From NCBI GenBank assembly GCA_964617825.1, contig CAZTWL010000012.1, forward strand, positions 1 to 64,000: a stretch of DNA of 64,000 nt, read 5' to 3'. Positions within the stretch are counted from its first letter, which is position 1. Each line of letters starts with the position of its first letter. Positions 36,325 to 45,757 of the stretch are shown here, in pieces. The notes under the pieces are model-generated. The model searched no databases. It was not told where the DNA came from and was given only the letters and a program-made list of their open reading frames with translations. This stretch comes from VSJD01 sp964617825 (lineage in GTDB: Bacteria; Verrucomicrobiota; Kiritimatiellia; JAAZAB01). A program made the position numbers and the translations under genes.

Positions 36325-39090
36325 TCATACGGAAATTCTGACCGTGACTTCGTTTGTCATGGGTTGATCGGCGCTGAAACAGATGCGTGGACGGCCTTTC
36401 TTGAGAACAGGCAGATTGCCGATCGGACGTATTGTCCGGTGACGGCCCTGGCGATCGGTGACCACGCCTGCCCGGCTGGATATACAGGTCAGCGACTCGC
36501 CCGTTGACAGGCTGACTGGGAACGTGATGGTCCGGGTTCCAATGGTTAGCGACGGATTAGCACAGCGGCTGGCGCTCATTTCCGGCAGGGCCATAAGACC
36601 GGCCAGGCGGAAGGTCGTCTCATCCTGGGGCGGCAGTCCGGTCAGCACGAAGTCGACTTGCGAAACATTCGACTTGTCCAGCTTGCCGCGATTTTCCAGA
36701 AGGCCGACAAGCTGCCTGAAATTGGCAATTTCCCTGTATTGCCATCCTTTAAAATCCAGCGCGAGCGTGAAATCCAGATAAGCGGCCGATGGATTGCACA
36801 GACGGATGCTCAGCATGGCGCCCTTGCCATCGCCCCAAATCCAGAAGCCCAGGCCTTTCATCGCGGCAAGGTTGAGCGGACGAGCGCATTTGTGGATAAA
36901 CACAGCCGCACCCGACTTGTCTTTTGCACGGCTCTTGACCCGGAATTCACCGCAGGGATTTCCGACAGGACAGGTCTTCAAGGCATAGCGACCAAGACCG
37001 GCCGTTTGGCTGAGACTGGTGCCGGCTATGACACCCGGGGACGCTTCCGGGGTTTGCTTGATATCGAAAGGGATAATGGCCGCAGACTTAAAATCAACCA
37101 CGGGGATACTGGTTGCACCTTGATAAACCGGTCCCGGCGCGGTGACTCCGCCAACCACAATCTGCAGTTCCGCGATTTTATGCGGCTGCGTACCGGGCAT
37201 TTGCCATACATTGTCGGCGCCATCCACGGTCCGGATGGTCTTCTGTTCCTGGTCGAAGAACTTCCACCGGTTATTCGCCAGCTTGACCAGATGCCGCGGC
37301 ACAGGCAACCGCAACGCCGCCTTGGTTGACTCCGTAAAATAACCCCGCAGGCGCAGACGATCATACGTGCCGGCCATTTCGACCATCGTGGGCGTCTCGG
37401 GATTATAGTCCAACTTCGCAATCGAGGTAACCAGGCCGACGGAGGAATTCCAGCCCGCCGATCTGCTCATCACGTATTCGATATCCGAATAGCTGGAGCC
37501 TTTTTGACCAATGCCATACCAGCCGATATCCAGCGGCATGAAATCGTCGAAGCGCGCGGGGTATTTCTCGCTCGCATGGTTCACGTTAGCCTTGATGTCT
37601 TTATAGCCGTCCGCACAGGCATACCGGGAAAGCTGATGCCAGCCATAATGGCTAAGCGAACTGGCCTGATAGAGGATGTGATTTCTGCGCGCCGGGGAGA
37701 TCTTCTGATAAAAGGCCGAAACCAACTTCGGATTGTAGTACCAATGATCGCCTTGCAATTGCTCGGCGCCGTCAAAATACAGCATATCGCAACGGCAATC
37801 ATCCACAATCGCGGCAATCCGCGCGCCTATTTCGCCCTCAATCGTCGTATCCAGGTCGGTCATAAAAAACGAAAATGACCTCCGCAGATGGGCGACAGTC
37901 GCTCCTTTGCGATGGGCCGTCGCCCGGGTGCCGAAGGCTCCGCGCCGGCATTGAGTGAAACGATACGGCGGTGTTTTCGAACAGGCCCCGTAGCTGATGA
38001 CTTCCTGGTCAATCTGGATAACCACGCCACTGCCTCGGTAATGCCCCCCTGGATGCTCGCACTCCGGAAATCCGGGATCATAACTCGCGCAGGGAATCGC
38101 ATCCTGCACGGCATCGATATCGCCAGTCAACTTTGTAAAGGCGTCACGATAAAGCCTTGGATCGGGAACGGGTGTCAGATATTTGTCGCAGAAACTCACC
38201 CCGGTCGTGAGCAGATGCAGCCCTACCTTGATACCGGCCCGGTGCAGCTTGGCCACGACGGCCTTGAGCCCGGCCCGGCCATGGGGGAACAGTTCGCGGT
38301 TGATCGGAAAATGGCCCATAGTCTGGCTGGCCCAGGTCTCATGGAGCATGATCATGCCGGAATTAAGCTTCTTGGCATACGCAATCGCCCGGTCACAATT
38401 CTGTTCGCTGAGATCGGACAGGAAAAGGTATGATCTTTTGACGTCGGGCGAAAGCTTGCCCCATTTACCGCTCAAGGTAATGAAGGGCAGCCCCTCGGCC
38501 TTTTCGATGTTTTGAATAATATCGGTAAGTTTCGGCAGCGGGCAGCCCAAGAGAGCGATTTTATTGCCTTTGATCCCGTATTTGGCATAGCAGGTGGCCT
38601 GCAGATTCGAACCTTCCGGACGGCAATGCACCGGCATCGTCAGCGCCATGACGCTGAAGGCGAAAGAGGAGTTGTAGGCCGCATTCATCGTGCGGGCTAT
38701 CGTCTCCATTTTCGTCAGGTTGAAATCGGCCAGGGTCAACTGCTCCACGCCCGGCGATACGGAAACCACTTCCAGCGTCAAATACAGTGATTTATTGACT
38801 ATCCGGAAGACAGCTTCGGCTTCATTCCCGAACGAAACGGTCAAATTCTGTCCCTGCAATTTTATCTGCGATGGCCCAAAATTTTTCTGTCCGATAGTCG
38901 CCTGCCAGAATGGCGCCGGGCCGCGGAGGTAATTTGTTCCTTTGGCTTTATCGATCAGCTCGATCTGCCGGCCGCACGCATCGATCAGCAAACCGAAATA
39001 TCTGGATTCAAATCGGAGCGGTTGATTTGCGGTTGCGCTTGAAATGCGCACCGCATCGCCCGCACCTGAACGCCGCTGTTTTGATTTCAT
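36325..39090 (-). CDS. Large TIM-barrel protein, paralogue of 58673-61522
   Basis: About 921 residues from the ATG at 39090, which has GGGAAG 7 bases upstream; an ATG at 39105 lacks a site. N-terminal beta-domain (about 1-230), then a barrel with 'SGMIMLHETWASQ', 'AGIKVGLHLLTTGV', 'CDMLYFDGAEQL' and 'FMPLDIGWYG'. A tail contains a binding domain ('GLGFWIWGDGKGAMLSIRLCNPS') and 'ISKLTIGTRTITFPV'-type strands. It shares with 58673-61522 the inserted block 'QIDQEVISYGA...CRRGAFGTRATAHRKGATV' and the 'YFD' strand end. The aspartate in 'MLYFDG' is a candidate nucleophile. I cannot name a family; glycosidase is inference. No signal peptide. Confidence 0.8.
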   Translation of the reverse strand: MKSKQRRSGAGDAVRISSATANQPLRFESRYFGLLIDACGRQIELIDKAKGTNYLRGPAPFWQATIGQKNFGPSQIKLQGQNLTVSFGNEAEAVFRIVNKSLYLTLEVVSVSPGVEQLTLADFNLTKMETIARTMNAAYNSSFAFSVMALTMPVHCRPEGSNLQATCYAKYGIKGNKIALLGCPLPKLTDIIQNIEKAEGLPFITLSGKWGKLSPDVKRSYLFLSDLSEQNCDRAIAYAKKLNSGMIMLHETWASQTMGHFPINRELFPHGRAGLKAVVAKLHRAGIKVGLHLLTTGVSFCDKYLTPVPDPRLYRDAFTKLTGDIDAVQDAIPCASYDPGFPECEHPGGHYRGSGVVIQIDQEVISYGACSKTPPYRFTQCRRGAFGTRATAHRKGATVAHLRRSFSFFMTDLDTTIEGEIGARIAAIVDDCRCDMLYFDGAEQLQGDHWYYNPKLVSAFYQKISPARRNHILYQASSLSHYGWHQLSRYACADGYKDIKANVNHASEKYPARFDDFMPLDIGWYGIGQKGSSYSDIEYVMSRSAGWNSSVGLVTSIAKLDYNPETPTMVEMAGTYDRLRLRGYFTESTKAALRLPVPRHLVKLANNRWKFFDQEQKTIRTVDGADNVWQMPGTQPHKIAELQIVVGGVTAPGPVYQGATSIPVVDFKSAAIIPFDIKQTPEASPGVIAGTSLSQTAGLGRYALKTCPVGNPCGEFRVKSRAKDKSGAAVFIHKCARPLNLAAMKGLGFWIWGDGKGAMLSIRLCNPSAAYLDFTLALDFKGWQYREIANFRQLVGLLENRGKLDKSNVSQVDFVLTGLPPQDETTFRLAGLMALPEMSASRCANPSLTIGTRTITFPVSLSTGESLTCISSRAGVVTDRQGRHRTIRPIGNLPVLKKGRPRICFSADQPMTNEVTVRISV

Positions 39091-39146
39091 ATATGTGCTT
39101 CCCATTTTGCTTTGTGACCGGAACGCCGCATATCAGACCTATATTC

Positions 39147-39177
39147 TTAATATGATCGCTTCGTTTTTGGGTGTCAA
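39147..39177 (-). promoter_or_regulatory. Candidate promoter for the TIM-barrel/AraC/ABC region
   Basis: On the minus strand TTGACA (39172-39177), an 18-19-base spacer and ATATTA/TATTAA (39147-39153) lie about 57 bases before the start at 39090. Spacing is slightly long, as often seen for activator-dependent promoters. Confidence 0.5.
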
Positions 39178-39184
39178 CGCCATT

Positions 39185-39215
39185 TTGCATTGCTGTCGTG
39201 TTGCATTCCTGTCGT
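39185..39215. promoter_or_regulatory. 15-base direct repeat upstream of the -35 box, candidate AraC-type site
   Basis: TTGCATTGCTGTCGT (39185-39199) and TTGCATTCCTGTCGT (39201-39215) differ at one base and are 16 bases apart, beginning 8 bases upstream of the -35 hexamer. AraC-family activators typically bind such tandem half-sites next to the -35. The PocR-AraC gene is in the same run of genes. Confidence 0.5.
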
Positions 39216-39555
39216 TGCCCATTCAGTTTGACGGCGGAGGGAAAACGCTTGCCGCCGACGAGGTTGGCAAACGCTCGCAATTCCTGAACAACGCGCGCAT
39301 CCGGCAGTATCCACGAGTAGCGGTATATCTTGGTTAAGGCGCTTCCTCAGCGGCAAGATGATGACCGAGTTGCCGGGCGCCCCTATACGGCGGCGTCCAA
39401 CCGCGCCCAAGGCAAAACCCTGTCGGCCGCCGTTTCTGGAGCACAAAGGGAAACGTCCCAATCTGAGAACAGAACCAACTTTGTGAGCTTGGCAGCTTCG
39501 CTCGGACGATGATCGCGCATTCCTTGCCGCCGTTCGCGACGGGGCTCGGAACTGG

Positions 39556-40788
39556 CTATCGATAAGTTGCCGAATAGGTGTCTTTCAGGTCATCCGGGAT
39601 AGTATCGAGAACATTGACGAATTGCTCGTCGGCAGCCGACCGCATTGCCGCAAAGCCCAGGGCTTCTGCGACGAAGGCCTGGTTGACCGTGGTAAACGGT
39701 TGCGTTTCGGTGCCGCACATCAAATTATAGAAGTGCCGGGCAACGTATGGTCCGCCAAAATAATGAATCTTGTTGGAATAGTTATAATCAAAAGTTTCCT
39801 TTTCGCCATCCTTATTGCGGGGATAATAGTACAGCAAACCGCGATAGCTGGGATCTTCGGCCGACAACTTTATATAGAGAGCGCCTTCCGTGCCAATGAC
39901 TTCATAGGTGCGGCTGTGGCCCGGCATTTTGCAGAAATAGGTGTGCGCATAAGTCCCGAAAATGCCACGGCTCATTTTGATAAGACAGGTTTCATTGTCG
40001 GGCACATCCACCTCCTGCGCGTGGGCACAATAACCGGTCGTGATATTGACATCCTTGAAACCAGCGCTGACGGTCTTACTTTCGGTATAGGCTTCCGGGC
40101 AGGTCAGAATGTCCGGGCAATTATGGCAACGCAGGTCGTTGGCGCGCTTGCCGCCCATGACTTGCTGGCGTGAAATCATGGCGACTTTTTCCGGTAGCGC
40201 ATCGGTCAGATATAAGGCGACATCGAGATCATGCGTAGCCTTTTCGATCATGTGGCTGCCGCCTTTGGCGATCGAACGCCGGAAACCGCAGTGAAAAATG
40301 CCGACATCATTGCGATGTGTAAATTGGAAAGAACAGATTTTGCCCAATTTGCCGTCCACAATCAATTGCTTGGCGCGGCGGATGATCGGCGCATAGCGCA
40401 TGACGTGGTCAACGACGACCTTACCCTGATATTGCGAGCAGAAACGAACGATATCGGCAACTTTTTCCAGACTGGTGTCCAGCGGTTTCTCGATTAATAC
40501 GGGAATGTTCATGCCGGCAAGCTGCTGAAGATTTTCCAGATGCGTCCAATTGGGCGAGGAGATGATGACGCCATCCAGCTTGAGCTGCTTAAACATCGCT
40601 GCCGGATTGTCAAACCGGGGAAGTTGCTGGCTGGTCAGGTTGTTCCATTCGCACCCCTTCTTATACATGTCCTCGCTCAACTCAACGACGCCGGCGACTT
40701 CAATCATGCCGCAGGTCGCCTCACGGAACTCGTGCGCATGCCGCTTGCCTATTCCGCCGAAACCAATTATCCCGATTTTCTTTTTCAT
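39556..40788 (-). CDS. Gfo/Idh/MocA-family oxidoreductase with a cysteine cluster
   Basis: 410 residues from the ATG at 40788 (a longer frame to 40881 has a poor leader). Rossmann motif 'GIIGFGGIGKRHAHEF' at 5-20 and 'VLIEKPLDTS' with the family lysine. 'GGSHMIEKATHDLDVALYL' has a histidine/aspartate pair at the catalytic place. Unlike the other two family members here it contains 'RCHNCPDILTCPEAY' and a later cysteine ('TTGYCAHAQ'), as in inositol/sugar dehydrogenase-like proteins with a structural metal site. Substrate unknown. Confidence 0.88.
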   Translation of the reverse strand: MKKKIGIIGFGGIGKRHAHEFREATCGMIEVAGVVELSEDMYKKGCEWNNLTSQQLPRFDNPAAMFKQLKLDGVIISSPNWTHLENLQQLAGMNIPVLIEKPLDTSLEKVADIVRFCSQYQGKVVVDHVMRYAPIIRRAKQLIVDGKLGKICSFQFTHRNDVGIFHCGFRRSIAKGGSHMIEKATHDLDVALYLTDALPEKVAMISRQQVMGGKRANDLRCHNCPDILTCPEAYTESKTVSAGFKDVNITTGYCAHAQEVDVPDNETCLIKMSRGIFGTYAHTYFCKMPGHSRTYEVIGTEGALYIKLSAEDPSYRGLLYYYPRNKDGEKETFDYNYSNKIHYFGGPYVARHFYNLMCGTETQPFTTVNQAFVAEALGFAAMRSAADEQFVNVLDTIPDDLKDTYSATYR

Positions 40789-40942
40789 AATTAACACTTG
40801 TCTTTCTATACGTTTAGTATCGACTTTGCGCCTGAGCAACGGTTTTCTACAGCAGAAAAACGTAAATGTTGAATGTGTCAAAGGGGGCTCAGCATGTCAA
40901 TGTGGAACCGCGTCATGCAAATCCTCGAGTAAGCACCATATA

Positions 40943-42145
40943 CTAGCCGGCCGGGATTTTCAGCGAAGCCAGTTTTTTCCACACCAGCTCGGCATCGTCT
41001 CTTTCTATCAAATACAGCGCCTCATGAATAACCGCACTATCAATGTCACTCTCCATAAAGCGATCCAAATATGCCGTTACTTCTTCCAGGCTGGCCTTCG
41101 AGCCGCTGCCGCCGTCCGATGTGAACAGATCGTTGAGCCAGGCAGTCAATTGCCGCCCACTATCGATGACATGTTGAAAACGGGGAAACATTGAGAGATT
41201 AAAATCGCCCGCACGATAGTTCAACGGCAACGAAAACTCATCGATCACTTTATCTTCACAGAGTCCTTCCAGATCGATACGGAACATGGCATCCCGGGGC
41301 GGCTCGTCCGGGCGGCCGCCGGCCTCCATCAACCCGGACTGGACAGCAACATAGAAGCCCGGATGGCGCCGGCGGACTTCCCGGAGAAACAGGCCAAAGC
41401 CTTCACCGAGCAGCCTACGGAAAGCCCATAGGTCGTACGGCGCCGCACCCACCCACCGGCGTTCGTATGTAAACGGCAACCCGCCATGGTCGGCCGTCGC
41501 CACATTTTCAATATGGTCAAACTTGGAAAGATCAACACCGTAGCGCCGTTTGAATTCTTCCACCACGGGCTTGTTGAAACCAAATGCATTTCCATCATGG
41601 CCCCACCGGTAGGGAACAAAATAAGGAATATGCGTACGGGCCATGTCAAAGATGGCGCCATGGACGCCATGCGCGACCAGATCTTGCACCCGTTTCAACA
41701 TATGTTCGCGCACTTCCGGGTAATTATAACACGGCCATCCCACCATCCGATACATGCCACACCGTGTTTGCCACCAATATTCCGGGTTCTTCCTAAAAAA
41801 TTCATTTCCGTCAAAGGGCGCGTAAGCTTCTTCCAACAACCGGAAATAGGCCAACACTTGGATATTCCGCTCATTCCCAAGCTTGACGGCGCAGGCCAAA
41901 GGATCCCACTGTTTTAAAGTGTCGTCAAGATTCCTGGCCGTTTCCCACCCGCCGGCATTGACGAATACGGGCAGATTTTTGCTGTGATATAAAGCCGTCC
42001 CACACCAGGAGGTATCCCAGATCGTGGCATCGAATCCCACCGTTTGCATATTATCGAAAAGCCGCTCCAAATCGGAGGCTTCTCCCTTACGACGCCACGT
42101 CAGGTCGTGGTAGTCCGTATCCATCGTTAACCGCTTGATTTTCAT
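40943..42145 (-). CDS. TIM-barrel glycosidase-like protein
   Basis: 400 residues with GGGAGGCG before the ATG. A barrel is suggested by 'VGFDATIWDTSWCGT', 'RNIQVLAYFRLLEE', 'GVHGAIFDMARTHIPYF', 'FYVAVQSGLMEAGG' and 'IDEFSLPLNYRAGDF'. Many aromatic residues line these segments, as in GHL10/GHL-type glycosidases. It has no signal peptide and no family name that I recognise. It starts after a 400-base spacer with terminator-like hairpins, so it begins a new transcript, followed by the dehydrogenase gene. Confidence 0.75.
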   Translation of the reverse strand: MKIKRLTMDTDYHDLTWRRKGEASDLERLFDNMQTVGFDATIWDTSWCGTALYHSKNLPVFVNAGGWETARNLDDTLKQWDPLACAVKLGNERNIQVLAYFRLLEEAYAPFDGNEFFRKNPEYWWQTRCGMYRMVGWPCYNYPEVREHMLKRVQDLVAHGVHGAIFDMARTHIPYFVPYRWGHDGNAFGFNKPVVEEFKRRYGVDLSKFDHIENVATADHGGLPFTYERRWVGAAPYDLWAFRRLLGEGFGLFLREVRRRHPGFYVAVQSGLMEAGGRPDEPPRDAMFRIDLEGLCEDKVIDEFSLPLNYRAGDFNLSMFPRFQHVIDSGRQLTAWLNDLFTSDGGSGSKASLEEVTAYLDRFMESDIDSAVIHEALYLIERDDAELVWKKLASLKIPAG

Positions 42146-42229
42146 AGTCGCCTCCCATGTCGCAATTGTTGACTATCTCAAGTTCAAGTTAGGCGACCAA
42201 AGGCCGCAACTTTATCGAACGTCCCGACA

Positions 42230-42253
42230 GAGCCCTTCGACGATGCTCAGGGC
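42230..42253. repeat. REP-like imperfect palindrome
   Basis: GAGCCCTTCGACGATGCTC and the following AGGGC form a GAGC/GCTC and GCCCT/AGGGC dyad. It resembles the short 'CTTCGACTACGCTCAGG' type intergenic repeats seen across many bacterial genomes. Only this copy was noticed here. Confidence 0.4.
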
Positions 42254-42326
42254 GCCAGGACGATTCCTGTTTCATTGGCATATTCCTTACATAAGTTCAG
42301 TGTCATCCCATAAGTTTAATTTTCAG

Positions 42327-42370
42327 AAAAAAAAAACACGTAATATCGAGGAACAACATAGTTTCCTCGA
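42327..42370 (-). terminator. Terminator-like hairpin after the aldo/keto reductase operon
   Basis: On the minus strand the perfect 8-base stem TCGAGGAA/TTCCTCGA (42346-42353, 42363-42370) with a 9-base loop is followed after 9 bases by a run of ten T. The gap between stem and T run is larger than ideal. Position, 175 bases after the stop at 42544, fits the end of the 42544-49004 operon. Confidence 0.5.
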
Positions 42371-42412
42371 AAAATTCAGTTCCATTTTTTGAAGTATATA
42401 TATCGTCTTCCA

Positions 42413-42431
42413 ATCACGCGAAGCGCGTGAT
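42413..42431. repeat. Perfect 8-base inverted repeat
   Basis: ATCACGCG-AAG-CGCGTGAT, a GC-rich hairpin with a 3-base loop, 113 bases downstream of the aldo/keto reductase stop. It may stabilise the 3' end of that transcript. Confidence 0.4.
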
Positions 42432-42543
42432 GAACATATGGCGGTCACATCCGCTTTTTTATTTCCTAGAGGTTACTAACGAGATTTTTCTCATATTTAT
42501 TGCGATTTCCACCACGCCTTCAGGCATAAGAGTTAACCTTTGA

Positions 42544-43470
42544 TCATCTGGGCATTTTCGGCCAAAGAGCAGGAACAATCACGCTGTCCGGCAGTTGAGG
42601 AACAACCTTACGAATATCCTGCAAAAGTTTTGCATCCAGGGATCCTTGTTCAAACAATTTCAGATTGGCCTGCAGTTGATCAATCGTTTCCAGCCCCAAT
42701 ACGAGACATGACACACTCTCAAGGCTCATTACAAAACGCACCGCTATTTCAGCAAGATTCATATCCGCTTTTATAGCAAGTTGCTCCAAACGGCGACGCA
42801 CTTCGATCACTGCCGAGAGTGCCGTCGGCACTTCATTTTCCGGCAAGAACAGCAATCCCTGCAAATACACGCTTCTGACAAACAAGGCTATGCCAGCACA
42901 TCTGGCTTTATGAAATATGTCGTTTTTTAAATAGCGTTGGTCAAGAATACTGGTGGGAAGCTGAATGGCCTCAAAACAACCGGAACGGATCGCCTCTAAT
43001 GCCCCATCTGGGGAATTGACCGAAATCCCGATATGCTCGACCAATCCTTTTTCTTTCATTTTTTGCAACGAATCGGCATAAATCATGTTGCGTTCCTGAT
43101 GAAAAAGATAAATCGGCAGGATATTTAGCTGCAGCCGTTTAAGCGATTTTTTTGCAGCCTGTTCAATAAAATTATCCGCCTGCAACGGATTCAGATTGTC
43201 ATTCATGGCTGGCAACTTGGTAACCACGACAATCTTATCCGTCATATCCAGATCTCGTATTGCTTGACCAACCACTACTTCGCTGTCGTCATAAGACGAC
43301 GCCGTGTCAAGGCAATTTACGCCATTAGATATGGCACATTCCAATAATTTAAGTACAGTTTTGTACAAAGGCCGACCGGCCTTGTTCGCTATCCCATAGC
43401 TTTGTCCGAATTGAACCGTCCCCAACATGAATTTGGAAAGATTATATTTATGGAACACGGAAGTTTTCAT
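42544..43470 (-). CDS. Aldo/keto reductase
   Basis: 308 residues. The catalytic tetrad is complete: D55 and Y60 in 'NCLDTASSYDDSE', K85 in 'VVVTKLP' and H124 in 'IYLFHQERN'. The order 'LGTVQFGQSYGIANK' at the N-terminus matches the bacterial AKR group found in sugar and surface-polysaccharide loci. NAD(P)H-dependent reduction or oxidation of a sugar carbonyl is expected. It is the last gene of the operon, 9 bases after the SDR gene. Confidence 0.93.
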   Translation of the reverse strand: MKTSVFHKYNLSKFMLGTVQFGQSYGIANKAGRPLYKTVLKLLECAISNGVNCLDTASSYDDSEVVVGQAIRDLDMTDKIVVVTKLPAMNDNLNPLQADNFIEQAAKKSLKRLQLNILPIYLFHQERNMIYADSLQKMKEKGLVEHIGISVNSPDGALEAIRSGCFEAIQLPTSILDQRYLKNDIFHKARCAGIALFVRSVYLQGLLFLPENEVPTALSAVIEVRRRLEQLAIKADMNLAEIAVRFVMSLESVSCLVLGLETIDQLQANLKLFEQGSLDAKLLQDIRKVVPQLPDSVIVPALWPKMPR

Positions 43471-43478
43471 AACTATTA

Positions 43479-44270
43479 TTATTTTGCGGTATAACCGCCG
43501 TCCACCGGAATACTCACTCCCGTGATATAAGCCGAAGCGTCAGAAGCAAGAAAAACAACGATGCCCATCAAATCCGTGTCATTGGCCAGGCGCCCAAGAA
43601 AAGTTCGGTCGCTGTACTGCCGGACAAAGGCTTGAGGCATTGTTGGGGTCCAAAAACCACCCGGAGCTATGCAATTACACCGGATGCCAGACGCCCCGTA
43701 ATAGCTGGCTATAAATCGTGTAAGATTGATCATTCCGCCTTTGTGAAAGAAATAATCCGGGAACCAGCCGTTCATGGTGGTATCCCGATAAATTGCGGGG
43801 TCCGGGCCAATCATCCCCTGTATGGAGCCAACATTGATGATTGCACCTTGCCGCCGTTCCGCCATCAGGTCGCCGAATGCCCGGGTGATAACAAATAATC
43901 CCGTGGCATTTACTTTCATGCTCTCTGCAAATGTGGAAGCATCATCATGATATCCTTTCTTCATTGGACGGAGCACGGAATTGTTGACCAGCACATCAAG
44001 CCGGCCCCAGCGCCGGACAACGATATCTTTTAACGCTAAAATAGAGCTTTCGTCTCCCTGGTCAAATCCCAGGGCCGTAACATTCAAGCCTTGATTACAG
44101 TATTCTTTTGCCAGCCGCTCCAACACTTCTTGATCCCGCGACGCCATGATAGTGTGCGCGCCGGCTTCCGCCAGCGCAGTTACAATCTGGCGCCCATATA
44201 ACCCTGCCCCGCCGGTAACCAAGGCCACTTTACCTTTCAACGAAAAACTTTCCAGAATAGATGTTTCCAT
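43479..44270 (-). CDS. Short-chain dehydrogenase/reductase
   Basis: 263 residues from the ATG at 44270, which has GGGAGGAGG-like Shine-Dalgarno sequence; the frame extending to 44405 overlaps the upstream gene. Cofactor motif 'TGGAGLYGRQI' (19-29), 'NNSVL' for NNAG, catalytic S149 ('NVGSIQG') and the Y173-x3-K177 pair ('YFFHK'). Ends 'ITGVSIPVDGGYTAK', the usual SDR C-terminus. Likely oxidises a sugar acid or polyol, in series with the aldolase and AKR of this operon. Confidence 0.93.
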   Translation of the reverse strand: METSILESFSLKGKVALVTGGAGLYGRQIVTALAEAGAHTIMASRDQEVLERLAKEYCNQGLNVTALGFDQGDESSILALKDIVVRRWGRLDVLVNNSVLRPMKKGYHDDASTFAESMKVNATGLFVITRAFGDLMAERRQGAIINVGSIQGMIGPDPAIYRDTTMNGWFPDYFFHKGGMINLTRFIASYYGASGIRCNCIAPGGFWTPTMPQAFVRQYSDRTFLGRLANDTDLMGIVVFLASDASAYITGVSIPVDGGYTAK

Positions 44271-44302
44271 TTTAATTCCTCCCTCCCGGCTGAGCCCGTT
44301 CG

Positions 44303-45745
44303 TCATTGCGCCGGCCGGACTTCGTAAGCATATATGCGGACATTCTCCAAGCGCAGAAAAAGCCAGGCGGCGGGCGTCGGCTGGATCACCGCCCCGGTCT
44401 TCCACATTACCTTTTCGCTCGTACTTCCCCGCGCCAGCGGCAAGCTGTCCTCGAAGGTATGGGGCTTGACCTGGGCCCCGGGGTGGACGCCCACCTCGGC
44501 GCGGATACAGCCTTCGGGCCGGATGACCTCGTAACTGAGGAATATCTCGCTCGGTTTGTCAAGGGCCCCAAGCTGAATCGCGAAGGCGCCTTCCGGGTCC
44601 GCCTCGAACCCGAACAACTGCCATTTCGGCCAGCGGGCAAAAGTGATCCCGGATTTTGTATGTTGCTTCTTATACTCCACCCAGCGCGGAATAGATTTCC
44701 AATCCGGGGTCCTGCCAAGACCGTGTGATCCATCCGAACCGGAGAAGTAGAGGCGGTGTTCATCGCCCACCTCCACCACGCTGGAAGATGAATTAATCCA
44801 ACCGATCCGCGCCCAGGGGATGGCGGTGCGATCGATGAACATTGGCCGGCCCGGCATATGCAACCAGCGGCCGCCCGCCTCCGGCTGGTAAACCAGGGTA
44901 ATATCCGAGGCGCCGTAGAGCGCGGGCCCGCCGCTGAACGGCTCGGTATAGGGCAACCGGTGCCAATAGTTCCACAGAAAACCGACCGTCCCCTGACCCG
45001 CCGGCAGCATACCCATGCCATAATAGTCGCAGGAATGAAAGCCGCGGGTGGCGGCGCAGGCATCGTCAAACTCATCCGGATAGAGGGCGCTGACGGCGTC
45101 GGAATAGACCCCATTACGAAATTCGGCGGTATGGATACTGCGCCGGGCAAAACGCATCCAGCGCGGCGTATATTTCAGCGCCGTGATTCCACGGCGGCGG
45201 CCGGCATGATAGACGCTGGTGATGACATCCCCACTGTGCCAGCGCGGCGCGGGCGCATCCAGAATCCAGTTGAGGCCGTCGGAGGAATGGGCGGTATAGT
45301 AGCCCCATTCCTGGATTTCCGGGTGACAGAGAAACAGGCCCTTGTAGCCGCATCCCGTGGCGCGGTAACGCTGGGCGGGTGGGCTGTCCGGGTCAATGAA
45401 CACCGTGGCGCTGTGCAGGCCGAGGTTAGTCAGGTTATTCGGGCCCGGACCGTGCGGCAGGATGCCCAGCGGCGGCTTGGTCCAGTTGATGCCATCGTCG
45501 GATTCCGCATAGGCGATTGAGGACATATCCCGGTGCTGGTCCCAGTCTTTGGGCATGGCGTGGTACCACATGCGCAATTTGCCGGCATCGCGCAACACAC
45601 TGCCGTAGATCGAAACCCCCGCCCCGTCGGCAAAAGTGTCGGGCTTGAGCACCGGTTCCGGATGCAGTTCCGGTTTGCGCTGAACAAAGTTCAGATGGCC
45701 GCTGAAATTACCAAGGTTGGTTCGCGATTCGAAAAGCAGTTCCAT
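44303..45745 (-). CDS. Beta-propeller glycosidase-like protein (GH32/GH43-type fold), 1
   Basis: 480 residues. Repeated 'W.....D' sheets of a five-bladed propeller can be seen: 'LRMWYHAMPKDWDQ', 'IAYAESDDGINWTKPPLG', 'YYTAHSSDGLNWILDAP', 'IGWINSSSSVVEVGDEHRLYFSG'. 'YAESDDGINW' is the classic blade motif of GH32/43/68-like proteins. A C-terminal beta-domain follows. No signal peptide. Its neighbour at 45758-47170 has a similar plan. Glycosidase, or phosphorylase of GH130 type, is possible; the catalytic residues cannot be assigned. Confidence 0.75.
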   Translation of the reverse strand: MELLFESRTNLGNFSGHLNFVQRKPELHPEPVLKPDTFADGAGVSIYGSVLRDAGKLRMWYHAMPKDWDQHRDMSSIAYAESDDGINWTKPPLGILPHGPGPNNLTNLGLHSATVFIDPDSPPAQRYRATGCGYKGLFLCHPEIQEWGYYTAHSSDGLNWILDAPAPRWHSGDVITSVYHAGRRRGITALKYTPRWMRFARRSIHTAEFRNGVYSDAVSALYPDEFDDACAATRGFHSCDYYGMGMLPAGQGTVGFLWNYWHRLPYTEPFSGGPALYGASDITLVYQPEAGGRWLHMPGRPMFIDRTAIPWARIGWINSSSSVVEVGDEHRLYFSGSDGSHGLGRTPDWKSIPRWVEYKKQHTKSGITFARWPKWQLFGFEADPEGAFAIQLGALDKPSEIFLSYEVIRPEGCIRAEVGVHPGAQVKPHTFEDSLPLARGSTSEKVMWKTGAVIQPTPAAWLFLRLENVRIYAYEVRPAQ

Positions 45746-45757
45746 TGCTTCCTCCCT

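Larger units (their letters stand above)
39106..39555. other. Intergenic region with promoter and direct repeat
   Basis: 450 bases before the TIM-barrel gene. The first 110 bases hold a promoter and a direct repeat. In the rest I see nothing supported: short open frames on both strands lack starts and family resemblance. Confidence 0.5.
42146..42543. other. Intergenic region with hairpins and a REP-like element
   Basis: 398 bases between two minus-strand genes. It holds a terminator-like hairpin (42327-42370), a short perfect hairpin (42413-42431), a GCGG-N6-CCGC stem followed by T6 on the plus strand (42441-42460) and a REP-like sequence (42230-42253). No gene is supported. Confidence 0.6.

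Noticed and set aside
39174..39461. Minus-strand frame of 95 codons in the 450-base intergenic region
   Set aside because: It runs through the promoter and direct repeats of the next gene and has no start site or family resemblance.
42441..42460. GCGG-N6-CCGC followed by T6 on the plus strand as a terminator
   Set aside because: No plus-strand gene ends nearby and the stem has only 4 pairs.
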